A stretch of 64,000 nt of DNA from positions 1,860,001 to 1,924,000 of the forward strand of contig NZ_CP085301.1 in assembly GCF_020700235.1 (NCBI RefSeq). The letters are read 5' to 3'. Positions 7,983 through 20,537 of the stretch are shown piece by piece. Under the pieces are notes generated by a model. That model was given only the letters and a program-made list of their open reading frames with translations. It did not search any database and had not been told where the DNA came from. Every line of letters starts with the position of its first letter. Position 1 is the first letter of the stretch. The position numbers were made by a program, and so were the translations under genes. This DNA is from Haladaptatus pallidirubidus (GTDB lineage: Archaea > Halobacteriota > Halobacteria > Halobacteriales > Haladaptataceae).

Positions 7983-9302
7983 TCATTTCATCCGACTCCG
8001 CAGTTCGACTTCCACGGGGGTCGCAGGTGCGAGCGTCATCGCCGCGACCAAATCCAACTTCCTCGGCGAGATGGTTCGAACCCGAAACCGTTTGACCAGG
8101 CTCGCCATAATCAGCCTCGCTTCCAGCAGTGCAAACCGGCGGCCGATACACTGGCGCTGGCCGCCGCCGAATGGGAAATACGCGTAGTCCGGTCGGTTTT
8201 TGTCGGCCGTCCACCGCGCTGGCCGGAATGATTCCGGGTCGTCGTAGAATTTCCTCCGACGATGCGTCGCCCACTGCGAACAGAGGACGAGCGCCCCTTC
8301 CGGAATCTCGTAGCCTCCGACGATGTCGTCCCTGATTGCCTCGCGCATCAGAAGGGAGACCGGCGGATAGAGTCGCACCGCTTCCCGAATCGTGCGGTCG
8401 GTTCGCGGGAGATCGTCGCCGATAGTAGCCAACCCGTCGAGTTGGCTGACTTCCTCCGCAACCCGCGCCTGTTCGTCGCGGTGGTTCCCGAGAAGGTAGA
8501 GCGTGTAGGTGAGCGCGAGCGCCGTCGTCTCGTGTCCGGCGATGAGGAACGTTATCAACTGATCACGAATTTCTGTATTGGACATCTTCGACTCGACGAG
8601 CGCCGAAAGGAGGTCTCTCCGTTCTTCCGTTTTTCCGCCGTCGTCTCGCGTTCGGCGCGATTCGATGAGTTCGACGACGAACGATTCGAGCCGCGAAACC
8701 GCCCGCAGGTAGCGGCGATTTCGCGGCGTTGGCACCCAATCGGGAATGTGAACCGGAATTCGTGGATCGGGTTCGAATCGTTCCGTGACGGCGATGGCCG
8801 TCTCCCGAACTTCCGTCGCTTCCCGGAGGTCGGTGTCGAACAGCACCAACCCCAGTATGTCGAGGGTTAACTCCGGCAGTGATTCGGTGAGGACGAGCGA
8901 ATCGCGGTTCTCCCATCGGTTCAAGTACTCCTCGGTTCGCTCCGTCATTACGTCCGTGTACTTCGCAATTTGACCGGGATAGAACGCCGGTTGGATGCGT
9001 TCGTATTGTTCTTTCCAGCGGTCGCCTTCGCTGATGAGGATACCGTCGCCGAGAAGGCCTTCTAGCTCCTTGCGCTGGAACTCGCCCTTGCAGTAATTTT
9101 CGTGATTGTGAACCAGCACGTGCTCGATTGCTGTGGGGTTCGCGAGCAGGACGACGTCGTAGCCGGGCATGGAAAGCGAGACGACTCCGCCGTGGCTTTC
9201 GACGGTTCGTTCCACAAATCCGAGCGGATCGCGGGTGTATCCGTAGGCGTGGCCGACGAGCGGTAATCCATCGGGTGACGGCGCTTCACGAGCGTCTGTC
9301 AT
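7983..9302 (-). CDS. Cytochrome P450 (CYP174-like)
   Basis: A 439-residue heme-thiolate monooxygenase without a membrane anchor. Three P450 landmarks are present: the I-helix AGHETTALAL (around residue 252), the K-helix ExxR within REAVRLYPP (around 310), and the heme loop FGGGQRQCIGRRFAL with the proximal cysteine (around 383). The substrate is unknown; in haloarchaea such P450s are common and uncharacterised. It shares an 84-bp divergent promoter region with an HTH-10 regulator, which may control it. Its position among heme-synthesis genes is notable because heme is its cofactor. Confidence 0.93.
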   Translation of the reverse strand: MTDAREAPSPDGLPLVGHAYGYTRDPLGFVERTVESHGGVVSLSMPGYDVVLLANPTAIEHVLVHNHENYCKGEFQRKELEGLLGDGILISEGDRWKEQYERIQPAFYPGQIAKYTDVMTERTEEYLNRWENRDSLVLTESLPELTLDILGLVLFDTDLREATEVRETAIAVTERFEPDPRIPVHIPDWVPTPRNRRYLRAVSRLESFVVELIESRRTRDDGGKTEERRDLLSALVESKMSNTEIRDQLITFLIAGHETTALALTYTLYLLGNHRDEQARVAEEVSQLDGLATIGDDLPRTDRTIREAVRLYPPVSLLMREAIRDDIVGGYEIPEGALVLCSQWATHRRRKFYDDPESFRPARWTADKNRPDYAYFPFGGGQRQCIGRRFALLEARLIMASLVKRFRVRTISPRKLDLVAAMTLAPATPVEVELRSRMK

Positions 9303-9356
9303 GGCTGGAGATACTCACGGCGGCCAATCGAATCTCGCGCCGAGTATGGACGGCTG

Positions 9357-9367
9357 TTTATATATGG
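9357..9367 (+). promoter_or_regulatory. TATA element of the HTH-10 regulator gene
   Basis: TTTATATATGG lies centred about 26 nt before the ATG at 9387, the classic spacing for a leaderless haloarchaeal transcript. It also lies in the divergent region shared with the P450 gene. Confidence 0.7.
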
Positions 9368-9386
9368 AGCCGACACAACCCTCCCG

Positions 9387-10049
9387 ATGAAACGCGCTCG
9401 CCTTCGAATTCACCCTCCGATGGAACTGACCAATGCCGTCCACCGCGCGGTTCAATCGACACCCGAACTCGGCACCGCGGTTCTGCTGTCTGGCGGTATC
9501 GACCCGACCGACCCGACGGAGTTGTTTTCCATCGCTGGCGACGAGGCGGCGATTCGGTCGGCGTTTGCCGCCCGCGACGGGATTCGGTCGTTCGACGTGA
9601 CGACCGTCGAAGACGGTTTGACCTACGTGTACGTCCGCGAAGCCGAACAGGAAATGGTCGATCAACGGCGATTTCAGGACGTGTTCACCGAGGACACGCT
9701 AGTCGCTACGCTCCCGATACAGTTCCACCACGAGGGATACGTCGAATTTACGCTCGTCGGCACGAGCACCGACCTCCAACGGGCCGTGAGGATGGCGGGA
9801 GATCTCGCGGACGTGACCGTGCTGTCCATCGGCGACGGATGGATTGGAAATTCGGGACGCCAGCAACTCACCGACCGTCAGCGGGACGCTCTCCGCACGG
9901 CCGCCGAGATGGGATACTACGAGAACCCGCGGCGAGCTACGCAGGACGAGGTTGCTGTCGTTCTCGATATCGCTCCCAGTACGGTCGCGGAACACCTCCG
10001 AAAGGCCGAATCGACACTCGTGTCGGACGCGCTCGGAATCGACGGCTAG
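9387..10049 (+). CDS. Bacterio-opsin-activator-type HTH-10 transcriptional regulator
   Basis: A 220-residue regulator. The C-terminal HTH-10 domain is clear: LTDRQRDALRTAAEMGYYE, then PRRATQDEVAVVLDIAPSTV and AEHLRKAE. The N-terminal 150 residues form the ligand-sensing portion typical of this haloarchaeal family; no named sensor domain is visible. It is divergent from the P450 gene and convergent with hemY, so the P450 is the likeliest local target. The start is supported by a TATA element at -26. Confidence 0.9.
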   Translation: MKRARLRIHPPMELTNAVHRAVQSTPELGTAVLLSGGIDPTDPTELFSIAGDEAAIRSAFAARDGIRSFDVTTVEDGLTYVYVREAEQEMVDQRRFQDVFTEDTLVATLPIQFHHEGYVEFTLVGTSTDLQRAVRMAGDLADVTVLSIGDGWIGNSGRQQLTDRQRDALRTAAEMGYYENPRRATQDEVAVVLDIAPSTVAEHLRKAESTLVSDALGIDG

Positions 10050-10147
10050 TTCATCTGAATCACCGACCGGAATTGGTTTCGCTTTACCTCATAAATCTAC
10101 GCCGACCTTTCTTGCGGTCCGTTTCTCTTTTTGGAGGTCTGTCTTTA

Positions 10148-11434
10148 CTACTCCCTATCTGCTGGCCGAGTCGCGTGCGACTCGGCTAGCGTCGTCGCCA
10201 ACCCCTTGGCCTCCCGAATCCGACTCGGAACACCCATTCTGGCGGTGTAGTTCGTTGCAAGATGGATTCCGTCGGGCGTTTCGAGTCTGTCCAGCGCGTT
10301 CCACGAAGCGTCGTAGGCCGGGAATCCACGGCCGAGGCGTGCGACGCTCACCACATCCGCATCGGCGTCCATCACGTCGTTGAACTCGGTTCGGGCGGTT
10401 TCGCCGAGTGTTTGGTCGCTTTCCTCGACCAGTTTGGGGTTTTTCATCCCGCCGAGGAACACCGTATAAACTCCGTCCCTGTCGAACATGCTCGCATTCC
10501 ACGAAACGCCGAGGGTTTCGAGTCCCTCGTCGTGGCGTACCTGATAGCCGAATCCTTCCCTGTCGCAGTCGGCACGGAGGTGAACCAGCGCGAGGGGATT
10601 GTAGTTGAGTTCGGTGAGGCTCTCCGCCGAATCGGTGAGATTTTCGAGGAGGTCGGCGCTCGCTTCTGCGGCGGTAGTGAGGACGACATCGTCCACGGCG
10701 AACTCTGCTCCGTCGGTTTCGAGTACGTAGCCGTCGTCCGACTGTCGGATTTCGCTGATTGCGGTTTCGAGGTGGACGTTTTCGGCGTGCGCGTCGGAGA
10801 GCGCTTCCGGGAGTCGCTGAATACCCTCCTCGAACGAAATCGCGGGCGCGGACGTTCCGCCCGCCATCGCACGCTTGAGAACCGGGGTGAGCAGATCGCC
10901 GTACTTTTGCTCCATCAGGAGAACGCCGGAGAGTGCGTGCTTGACGGGCATCTGTTCGGGTTCCGACCCGTAAATGCCGCCGAACAGCGGGCCGATGAGA
11001 TTTCGGTAGGCTTCCTCGCCGAACTTTCGAGTGAACAGTTCCGCGGCGGTTTCATCGGGGTCTGCCGGGTCGGTTTGTGGCTCTTTCAGCACGTCGAGTT
11101 TGCCGCGCCACGAGAGGAGGTCGGTTTTGCCGAATTCCTCGATTGAGAAGGGTGCTCGCCGGAGTTTCCCGTTGGCGTAGACGAACAGTTTCGTTTCTCC
11201 AGCTTCGATGACTTCGTCGTCCATTCCGAGGTCGGTGATGAGTTCGTCTACCGGTTCGGTTCTGCGAAGTCGCTGTGGTCCCCATTCCAGCAGATGGCCG
11301 TCGACCCGATCGCTTCGGATGACGCCGCCGGGTTCCGAATCGGCTTCGAGAACGACATACTCTATGTCCGCCTTTTCGAGGTGATGGGCGAGCGCGAGGC
11401 CCGTGATGCCCGCTCCGACGATACCGACCGTCAT
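10148..11434 (-). CDS. hemY: Protoporphyrinogen/coproporphyrinogen III oxidase, FAD-dependent
   Basis: A 428-residue flavoprotein that oxidises protoporphyrinogen IX or, in the coproporphyrin route, coproporphyrinogen III. The N-terminus VGIVGAGITGLALAHHLE is the FAD dinucleotide-binding fold, followed by EADSEPGGVIRS. The C-terminal segment GIHLATNYTARMGVPSRI places the second FAD contact. The start at 11434 is fixed by an ATGA overlap with the hemH stop; a frame extending to 11458 would lie inside hemH. Since hemE and hemH are present but no hemN/hemF is seen here, the coproporphyrinogen-oxidising activity is favoured, as inference. Confidence 0.92.
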   Translation of the reverse strand: MTVGIVGAGITGLALAHHLEKADIEYVVLEADSEPGGVIRSDRVDGHLLEWGPQRLRRTEPVDELITDLGMDDEVIEAGETKLFVYANGKLRRAPFSIEEFGKTDLLSWRGKLDVLKEPQTDPADPDETAAELFTRKFGEEAYRNLIGPLFGGIYGSEPEQMPVKHALSGVLLMEQKYGDLLTPVLKRAMAGGTSAPAISFEEGIQRLPEALSDAHAENVHLETAISEIRQSDDGYVLETDGAEFAVDDVVLTTAAEASADLLENLTDSAESLTELNYNPLALVHLRADCDREGFGYQVRHDEGLETLGVSWNASMFDRDGVYTVFLGGMKNPKLVEESDQTLGETARTEFNDVMDADADVVSVARLGRGFPAYDASWNALDRLETPDGIHLATNYTARMGVPSRIREAKGLATTLAESHATRPADRE

Positions 11435-12480
11435 CGGTCGAACGGGGCGTTCAGGCACATCGTGCCCGGCGTGTCCTTACACTGGCATTGTCGGAACTGA
11501 TAGTAGGAGGGGTCGAAATCCGCGACGAACGGTTCCACGAGGTCGGCGAGAACACCGGAAAACCGCTCGTCGTCGTGCGGAACCGGAACCCGGTAGAAGT
11601 CCAGGCCGATCGCTTCGGCCTCCTCGCGGAGTTCGTCGTCCAACTCCGACAGCGTCTCGCTCTGTTCGTGCATGAAGCTAATCGGTTCGACGACGACGCG
11701 CTCTGCGTCCACTTCGGTGACCGCGTCTTCGACCTCGGGTTCCGTCCACGGAATTTTTCGGTTGCCGTGATTCTGGAAGCCGAGAGAGTAAGATTCAACG
11801 CCGAGTTCGCTCGCCATCACGGTACAGAACTCGTCCACGTAGGTGTCGTATCGACTGCCTTCGTCCAGATAGTGGGTCGGCGTTCCGTGTGCCGAAAAGA
11901 CCAGTTCCGTGTCGTCGGCCGCGATGTTGAGCCCCTGCTCGTCGGCGTACCGCCGGATGTTGCTCGCCCGGATTCGATTGTAGGTCGGATGTTTGTGCCA
12001 GCCCGTAACCTCGTGAATCGGCACGTCCCAGTCCAGTCCGACGACGGCATCAGTCAGCTCTTCGAGTGAAGCGACCGTGGTGGATGCACCACAGAGTGGA
12101 TAAATTGGGAGACCGACGAGTTCGTCTACGCCGTCTTCGTGGGCCTGTTCCACTGCGTCGGCGATGAACGGTTCCGTGAACTGCATGCCGACGTAGGTCT
12201 TCGCGTCGAGGTTCCGCTCGTCGAGTTCGGCCTGCAGCGCGTCGGTCTGCGCCTTCGCCTGCGGGTCGAGAGGGGAGCCGCCGATTTTCTCGTACTCCTC
12301 GATGAGGCTCGACACGCGGCGTTCGGCGAGCTGTCGGGAACGCTCGCGCGCTTCCGCTTCGGTGGTGTCGCCTTCCAAATCGGCGTTGTTCATGAAGATG
12401 CGCTCCAGATAATCGAGAACGTTGTCTCGCGTCGGTTCCGCCGGTTCCCCGAAGTTGAGTACAACGACGCCGGTTGTCAT
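11431..12480 (-). CDS. hemH: Ferrochelatase (protoporphyrin or coproporphyrin type)
   Basis: A 349-residue iron chelatase, first gene of the hemH-hemY operon. The start MTTGVVVLNFGEPAEP is the family N-terminus. VFSAHGTPTHYLDEGSRY carries the catalytic histidine, and EPISFMHEQSETLSELD the conserved glutamate. The C-terminus ends in a cysteine cluster (QCQCKDTPGTMC), which could bind an Fe-S cluster as in some ferrochelatases; this is inference. The product is heme or coproheme depending on the route used. It overlaps hemY by ATGA. Confidence 0.93.
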   Translation of the reverse strand: MTTGVVVLNFGEPAEPTRDNVLDYLERIFMNNADLEGDTTEAEARERSRQLAERRVSSLIEEYEKIGGSPLDPQAKAQTDALQAELDERNLDAKTYVGMQFTEPFIADAVEQAHEDGVDELVGLPIYPLCGASTTVASLEELTDAVVGLDWDVPIHEVTGWHKHPTYNRIRASNIRRYADEQGLNIAADDTELVFSAHGTPTHYLDEGSRYDTYVDEFCTVMASELGVESYSLGFQNHGNRKIPWTEPEVEDAVTEVDAERVVVEPISFMHEQSETLSELDDELREEAEAIGLDFYRVPVPHDDERFSGVLADLVEPFVADFDPSYYQFRQCQCKDTPGTMCLNAPFDR

Positions 12481-12601
12481 AATCGGTTCTCAGGACGGAT
12501 GCGCCGAATAGTTGTCGTTTGCGGAACGAGAATCGTTTCCACGGTGTGCCTTGTTCACTGCCGGAAGCGACCGTCTACTGTTGCATGTTGTTGATGGCGA
12601 A

Positions 12602-12922
12602 CTAAAGCCACTCCGCAGCCCACGTTCCGATTTCCTCGAAAACGGGGGCGAGTGAACGACCCTTGTCACTCAAACTGTAGTAGGTCGCAATCGGTGCGTC
12701 GGCTTCGGTCCTGCGGCTGACGAAGCCCATCTCGCCGAGGTCGTCCAGCACGCGCGACAGTGTCCGAGAACTCGCTCCCGTGGAGCGTTTGAGTTCGTTG
12801 AACCGTTTTTCACCCTCTTGGAGGTCGTGGAGGACGACGAGCCGCCACTGCGACCCGATTTGCTCGAACGATTCGACGACGCAACAGACGTTTTTCTCGT
12901 GGTCTGCCGATGTTGATGACAT
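12602..12922 (-). CDS. HxlR-family winged-helix transcriptional regulator
   Basis: A 106-residue regulator with the HxlR core: CCVVESFEQIGSQWRLVVLH, then GEKRFNELKRSTGASSRTLS, RVLDDLGEMGFVSRR, and YYSLSDKGRSLAPVFEEIGTW. The cysteine pair at residues 13-14 could serve as a redox sensor, as in some family members; this is inference. It is transcribed in the same direction as hemH, 121 bp upstream of it, and may control that operon. A TATATA-like stretch lies about 35 nt upstream of its start. Confidence 0.9.
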   Translation of the reverse strand: MSSTSADHEKNVCCVVESFEQIGSQWRLVVLHDLQEGEKRFNELKRSTGASSRTLSRVLDDLGEMGFVSRRTEADAPIATYYSLSDKGRSLAPVFEEIGTWAAEWL

Positions 12923-13300
12923 TCAAATACTCCAATTACGGCTATGTCCGCGAATCTATATATTGGTTCGGGCTCGAATCAGGTTGCGAAATGATACTAC
13001 ATTCTCTCGATTCTCGGATTCGTGGCTTTGTACTCCTCATTGAGGCGCGTCCGGGTTGTCGTCCGCCACCATCGTTGTTTGCCTGATAATATATGATTGT
13101 TTTCTGGTCATTCGTCGTAACTATTCTCGGACAAAATCAGTTTTCGAACCTTAATAAAGAAAAATTCGTGAACCAATTTGTTCTCGATGAAGAACGTTAT
13201 AGAGTACTTTCGCACGCGTATGTGCCCATTACGAACGAAATACGGTGGCCGTTATTGTACGATTACTGAGTGTGACGTGTCGAGACTTCCCAAAGAACAT
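12923..13300. other. AT-rich intergenic region upstream of the rRNA promoters
   Basis: No convincing gene. It contains the HxlR gene's promoter near 12955 and scattered TATA-like motifs (for example CCTTAATAAAG near 13150) that could be a distal rRNA promoter. The drop in GC marks it as regulatory. Confidence 0.4.
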
Positions 13301-13310
13301 CTCGTTCGAC

Positions 13311-13336
13311 GGCCTTAAATGTATACCTGCCATTCG
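13311..13336 (+). promoter_or_regulatory. rRNA operon promoter P1
   Basis: GGCCTTAAATGTATACC followed by CATTCG at 13331-13336. The TTAAAT element (13315-13320) and the downstream CATTCG block recur in the next promoters, the known layout of tandem haloarchaeal rRNA promoters. Confidence 0.75.
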
Positions 13337-13437
13337 TACAAATGCGAAGGTCGCACGGTGTTCTCCACCGGGTGGCCGCTCGACTCCCACGCCTCGTGGC
13401 TGAAAGTCGGAGTCGGGCGAAAGAAAACCCAATCCAA

Positions 13438-13463
13438 CGCCCTTAAGTGTATGGGGGCATTCG
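13438..13463 (+). promoter_or_regulatory. rRNA operon promoter P2
   Basis: ACGCCCTTAAGTGTATGG with TTAAGT at 13443-13448 and CATTCG at 13458-13463, matching P1 in sequence and spacing. Confidence 0.75.
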
Positions 13464-13505
13464 GATGTAATGTCGACGGCGTCCCACGGTTCGGGACGAC
13501 CAAAA

Positions 13506-13556
13506 CACATCCAATCCGGTGCCTTTAAGTAACCAAGGCGATTCGGATTGGATGTG
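13506..13556 (+). promoter_or_regulatory. rRNA operon promoter P3 inside a perfect 12-bp inverted repeat
   Basis: The core GTGCCTTTAAGTAACC (TTAAGT at 13525-13530, GATTCGG downstream) lies exactly between CACATCCAATCC (13506-13517) and GGATTGGATGTG (13545-13556), a perfect 12-bp inverted repeat. Confidence 0.75.
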
Positions 13557-13599
13557 ACACGCGCCCTCGGCGACACTCGCCAAGGGCGAGCGAAATCCG

Positions 13600-13626
13600 A
13601 CGCCCTTAAATACAACAGGGGCCTCG
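13600..13626 (+). promoter_or_regulatory. rRNA operon promoter P4
   Basis: ACGCCCTTAAATACAAC (TTAAAT at 13606-13611) followed by GCCTCGG. It shares its core with P1-P3. Confidence 0.7.
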
Positions 13627-13707
13627 GATATGAACGCGAAGAAAGACTCAACACGCGATCTGCGAGGCGTTCAAACCGTCTCGCAATCTCGGACAACAAA
13701 GGTTCGA

Positions 13708-13725
13708 AGGGTTTAATACCCTTCC
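13708..13725 (+). promoter_or_regulatory. Possible rRNA operon promoter P5
   Basis: GGGTTTAATACCCTTCC. TTTAAT at 13712-13717 resembles the other cores, but the CATTCG block is absent, so this call is weaker than P1-P4. Confidence 0.45.
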
Positions 13726-13799
13726 TCGCCTTTCATCAAGTCCGAAGAAAATGAGGATTCCACCCCTGCGGTCAGCCGTACACGATGGAATCTGATGTT

Positions 13800-13813
13800 A
13801 GCCTTGGTAGTTC
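13800..13813 (+). repeat. 5' arm of the 16S rRNA processing stem
   Basis: AGCCTTGGTAGTTC pairs perfectly with GAACTACCAAGGCT at 15499-15512 across the 16S gene. Such long stems carry the bulge-helix-bulge cut by the archaeal splicing endonuclease. Confidence 0.75.
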
Positions 13814-13920
13814 GGTGACACCTTGTCGGTTTACCGATGTGGTGTCTCGAACGTGTGATATGTGATACACTCTCTTCTGAGAGTGTCTCCGCCTAACATG
13901 CTGGACATTCGTCCAGCGGC

Positions 13921-15391
<1,471 letters not shown>

Positions 15392-15498
15392 AACGACCGG
15401 GATTGGGTCGACGACCCAACCCACCTTAACCCGTCAGTTTTTACTGACGGATGGCAACTCACTTCGAGAAACCACTCGTCTCCCGACGAGGCACCTTT

Positions 15499-15512
15499 GA
15501 ACTACCAAGGCT
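15499..15512 (+). repeat. 3' arm of the 16S rRNA processing stem
   Basis: GAACTACCAAGGCT, the reverse complement of 13800-13813. It lies about 108 nt after the 16S 3' end. Confidence 0.75.
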
Positions 15513-15536
15513 GTTCCACGCCCTCAACAGAGGGTA

Positions 15537-15601
15537 GCTTCCGCTCGTTGGAGAGCGCTGCTGTTCCGCAGCAGAACTCGGGTTCGACTCCCGTGGGGAG
15601 C
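15537..15601 (+). other. tRNA-like cloverleaf in the 16S-23S spacer, possibly a decayed tRNA
   Basis: The stretch can fold as a cloverleaf: acceptor GCTTCC (15537-15542) with GGGGAGC, D stem GCTC/GAGC (15543-15546, 15553-15556), anticodon stem CTGCT/AGCAG with a 7-base loop GTTCCGC (15563-15569), and a T arm CGGG-TTCGACT-CCCG (15579-15593). It lacks linker bases 8-9 and has only a 6-bp acceptor, so it is unlikely to be a working tRNA. If it were, the anticodon would read UCC (Gly). The normal haloarchaeal spacer tRNA-Ala(UGC) is not seen. Confidence 0.4.
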
Positions 15602-15609
15602 CGTTCCGT

Positions 15610-15662
15610 GGATTGGTTCGAATCGCGTCCCTTAAGTATAAGGGGGCGAAATGAACCAATCC
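15610..15662 (+). promoter_or_regulatory. Internal rRNA promoter in the 16S-23S spacer, bracketed by an inverted repeat
   Basis: CGTCCCTTAAGTATAAGG (15627-15642) matches the P1-P4 core. It lies between GGATTGGTTC (15610-15619) and GAACCAATCC (15653-15662), a perfect 10-bp inverted repeat, the same arrangement as at P3. Internal spacer promoters are known in haloarchaeal rRNA operons. Confidence 0.6.
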
Positions 15663-15758
15663 CTACAACCGATGCACCAACCCGTGAAAACGTGGTTGGG
15701 AAGGGTTCGACGCACGCACTCAGCGACCACTGTGTCGTGCGATGACAACCGTATGTAC

Positions 15759-15790
15759 GTGCAATCCAGGCGTCCACTGGACTCACACAC
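15759..15790 (+). repeat. 5' arm of the 23S rRNA processing stem
   Basis: GTGCAATCCAG, GCGTCC, then ACTGGACTCACAC. It pairs with the arm at 18778-18808, leaving the offset bulges expected of a bulge-helix-bulge motif. Confidence 0.8.
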
Positions 15791-15833
15791 GTGTGAGTTA
15801 TTACAGTGAATCCAATCCAATTATTATTATTAC

Positions 15834-18747
<2,914 letters not shown>

Positions 18748-18777
18748 ATACCGCATATTGGAATTCACACGCACACG

Positions 18778-18808
18778 CGTGTGAGTCCAGGCGCAAACTG
18801 GATTGCAC
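18778..18808 (+). repeat. 3' arm of the 23S rRNA processing stem
   Basis: CGTGTGAGTCCAG, GCGCAA, then ACTGGATTGCAC, complementary to 15759-15790 on either side of a short shifted helix. Confidence 0.8.
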
Positions 18809-18850
18809 ACACTACATACGGTTCAAATGAACCATCAACGATTGGTATCC

Positions 18851-18880
18851 ACGTCACGGTTCGATTCCGTGAGTTGACGT
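18851..18880 (+). other. tRNA T-arm-like hairpin between 23S and 5S
   Basis: CACGG-TTCGATT-CCGTG (18855-18871) has the 5-bp stem and 7-base TTCGATT loop of a tRNA T arm. It is further enclosed by ACGTCA/TGACGT (18851-18856, 18875-18880). No other tRNA parts are visible nearby. It may be a 5S-maturation signal or a tRNA remnant. Confidence 0.4.
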
Positions 18881-19002
18881 TAAGGCGGCCACAGCGACAG
18901 GGCCACACCCGTACCCATCCCGAACACGGTAGTTAAGCCTGTCTGCGTTTCGATCAGTACTGGAGTGCGCGAGCCTCTGGGAAATTCGATTCGCCGCCTC
19001 CC
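18880..19002 (+). rRNA. rrf: 5S ribosomal RNA
   Basis: Starts TTAAGGCGGCCACAGCGAC and ends near TTCGCCGCCTCCC, about 122 nt. The internal CCCGTACCCATCCCGAACAC is nearly universal in haloarchaeal 5S. The 5' and 3' ends pair (GGCGGC with GCCGCC). Confidence 0.96.
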
Positions 19003-19021
19003 ACTCATACTCTCATTCATT

Positions 19022-19056
19022 ACCCACCGATGAGCAGCAGCTCTCGGTGGGTTTTC
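19022..19056 (+). terminator. Terminator-like hairpin after the rRNA operon
   Basis: ACCCACCGA (19022-19030) pairs perfectly with TCGGTGGGT (19044-19052), followed by TTTT and an AT-rich stretch. No tRNA-Cys is seen after 5S, where many haloarchaea carry one. Confidence 0.6.
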
Positions 19057-19253
19057 GCTATTTATTAGAACTATAGAAAGCTGGGATTTCGTTATTTTTG
19101 TACGCTGTCACACCGCTTCAAGCAGTCATTACTATACCTCTCGTGCATACTCCCGAATTTCGGAGAGAAATTTCGCACCGACGCGCCGACGTTTCGGTAC
19201 AGCGGTTATTTATCCTTCGTGATGTTTTTCACGTAACACATCTCTCGAGAACT

Positions 19254-20171
19254 ATGAACGACGATAAAGCGTCGAACGGCGAGCGATGGTCGCGCCGTCG
19301 AGCAATCGTGGCGCTCGGTGGGATGGTAACGGTTGCGGGCTGTCTCACCGAGTCGAAACTAGGGTAGTCTCCGTCCACGCGGGACGCGACCATCGAATCA
19401 ACGGGCGAGGGGGATTCGTGGCCGTGCTTCGGCCGCGATGCGGGAAATCACGGTTCGGCATCGACTGCGAGCGCTCCCGCGCGAAACCCGCGAGTTGAAT
19501 GATTTTTCGACGCCGGAACGCCGACGATGAACAGTTCACCGGTCTTGGTGGACGACGTTGTTTACACGACGGAAACGGGCGACCACGGCGGTATCTGCGC
19601 GGTCGATACGAACACCGGCGAGCGAATCTGGAAGTTCGACACCGACGGGTACGTCTCGTCGGCACCTGCCGTCGTCGATGGCATTCTCTACGCCGGAATG
19701 TGGGGAAAGTGGTTCTACGCGGTGGACGTCGCGAACGGAAGTAAGCGATGGAAGGTCGATGTCGCTCACCGATTTAGTTCGTCCTCGCCGGTCGTCGCAG
19801 ACGGGCGGGTTTTCGTCGGGACGGTAGGTGACAGTCCGCTCGTCGTCACCGACCCGGAGGACGAAGAGCAGTTCGAGGCCTGCGCTGTGCTCGCTTTCGA
19901 TGCGAAAACCGGGGACGAATTGTGGCACTACGACGATTTCGGCGAATGCAACAGCGTCGAATCGTCGCCCACGGTCGCGGACGGCGTCGTCTACGTCGGG
20001 TGCAGACACGGCGTTTCGGCAGTGACGGTCGATGGCGAAAACGCGTGGCGACTCAATTTCAAGGGCGAGCGCGAGGACGACCCATACGTGGACTCGTCTC
20101 CAGCGGTTGCCGGTGGTCGCGTTTTCACTGGGGCGTCCGATGGCCAACTCAGAGCAATCAGTGAGAAATAG
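19254..20171 (+). pseudogene. PQQ-like beta-propeller lipoprotein gene with two in-frame stop codons
   Basis: One continuous 306-codon frame interrupted only by TAG at 19365-19367 and TGA at 19498-19500. The first part encodes a Tat signal (WSRRRAIVALGG) ending in a lipobox-like VAGC, so the ancestral protein was probably exported and lipid-anchored. After the second stop come several PQQ/BamB-type repeats (GERIWKFDTDG, GSKRWKVDV, GDELWHYDDFG, ENAWRLNF), each with the diagnostic Trp. The TGA replaces the codon expected for the Trp of a repeat (RVE-W-FFDAG), a TGG to TGA change. There is no frameshift. Translation could restart at 19527 (MNSSPVLVDD), but that product would lack the signal. Confidence 0.85.
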
Positions 20172-20537
20172 GCTGTCGAGTGTCGGTGCGTTGCTGTCGT
20201 GAACTGCGGTAAGTAGTGCTATGGTGGTTGGTGGTGCTGTGGATATGGTGCTGGACGCGGCATGCCGTCGCTCACTCCTTGCAGTCGTTCGCATTGTAAT
20301 CCTTTCCGGGGTGGAGTATTTCCCTCGTCAAAAGAAGGCCAATCCGGACAGCATCGGTTCGTTTTGGTTGCGCGGTCGTCGAGGTCGGGTGCGCGTGCAC
20401 ACCGACCCGAAAAACACCACTGAAATACCATGATAATTTTGCATATATCCTCCGGCTTTCGGAGGACATAATAGCTTTCGATGCCGGTCGTAGCCGACGA
20501 TATTTAATACGTAGAGCGAAGAACACTACCGGTAGGA
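20172..20537. other. Intergenic region
   Basis: 366 bases with no credible gene. It holds a possible promoter for the following gene (GATATTTAATACG near 20497-20509, about 35 nt before the start codon). Confidence 0.4.

Noticed and set aside
13281..13640. Regularly spaced similar motifs that could suggest a CRISPR array
   Set aside because: The repeated units are core promoters (TTAAAT/TTAAGT plus CATTCG) with irregular spacing and varied intervening sequence; they are tandem rRNA promoters.
18748..18879. A complete tRNA between 23S and 5S
   Set aside because: Only a T-arm-like hairpin is visible; no acceptor, D or anticodon arms can be paired around it.
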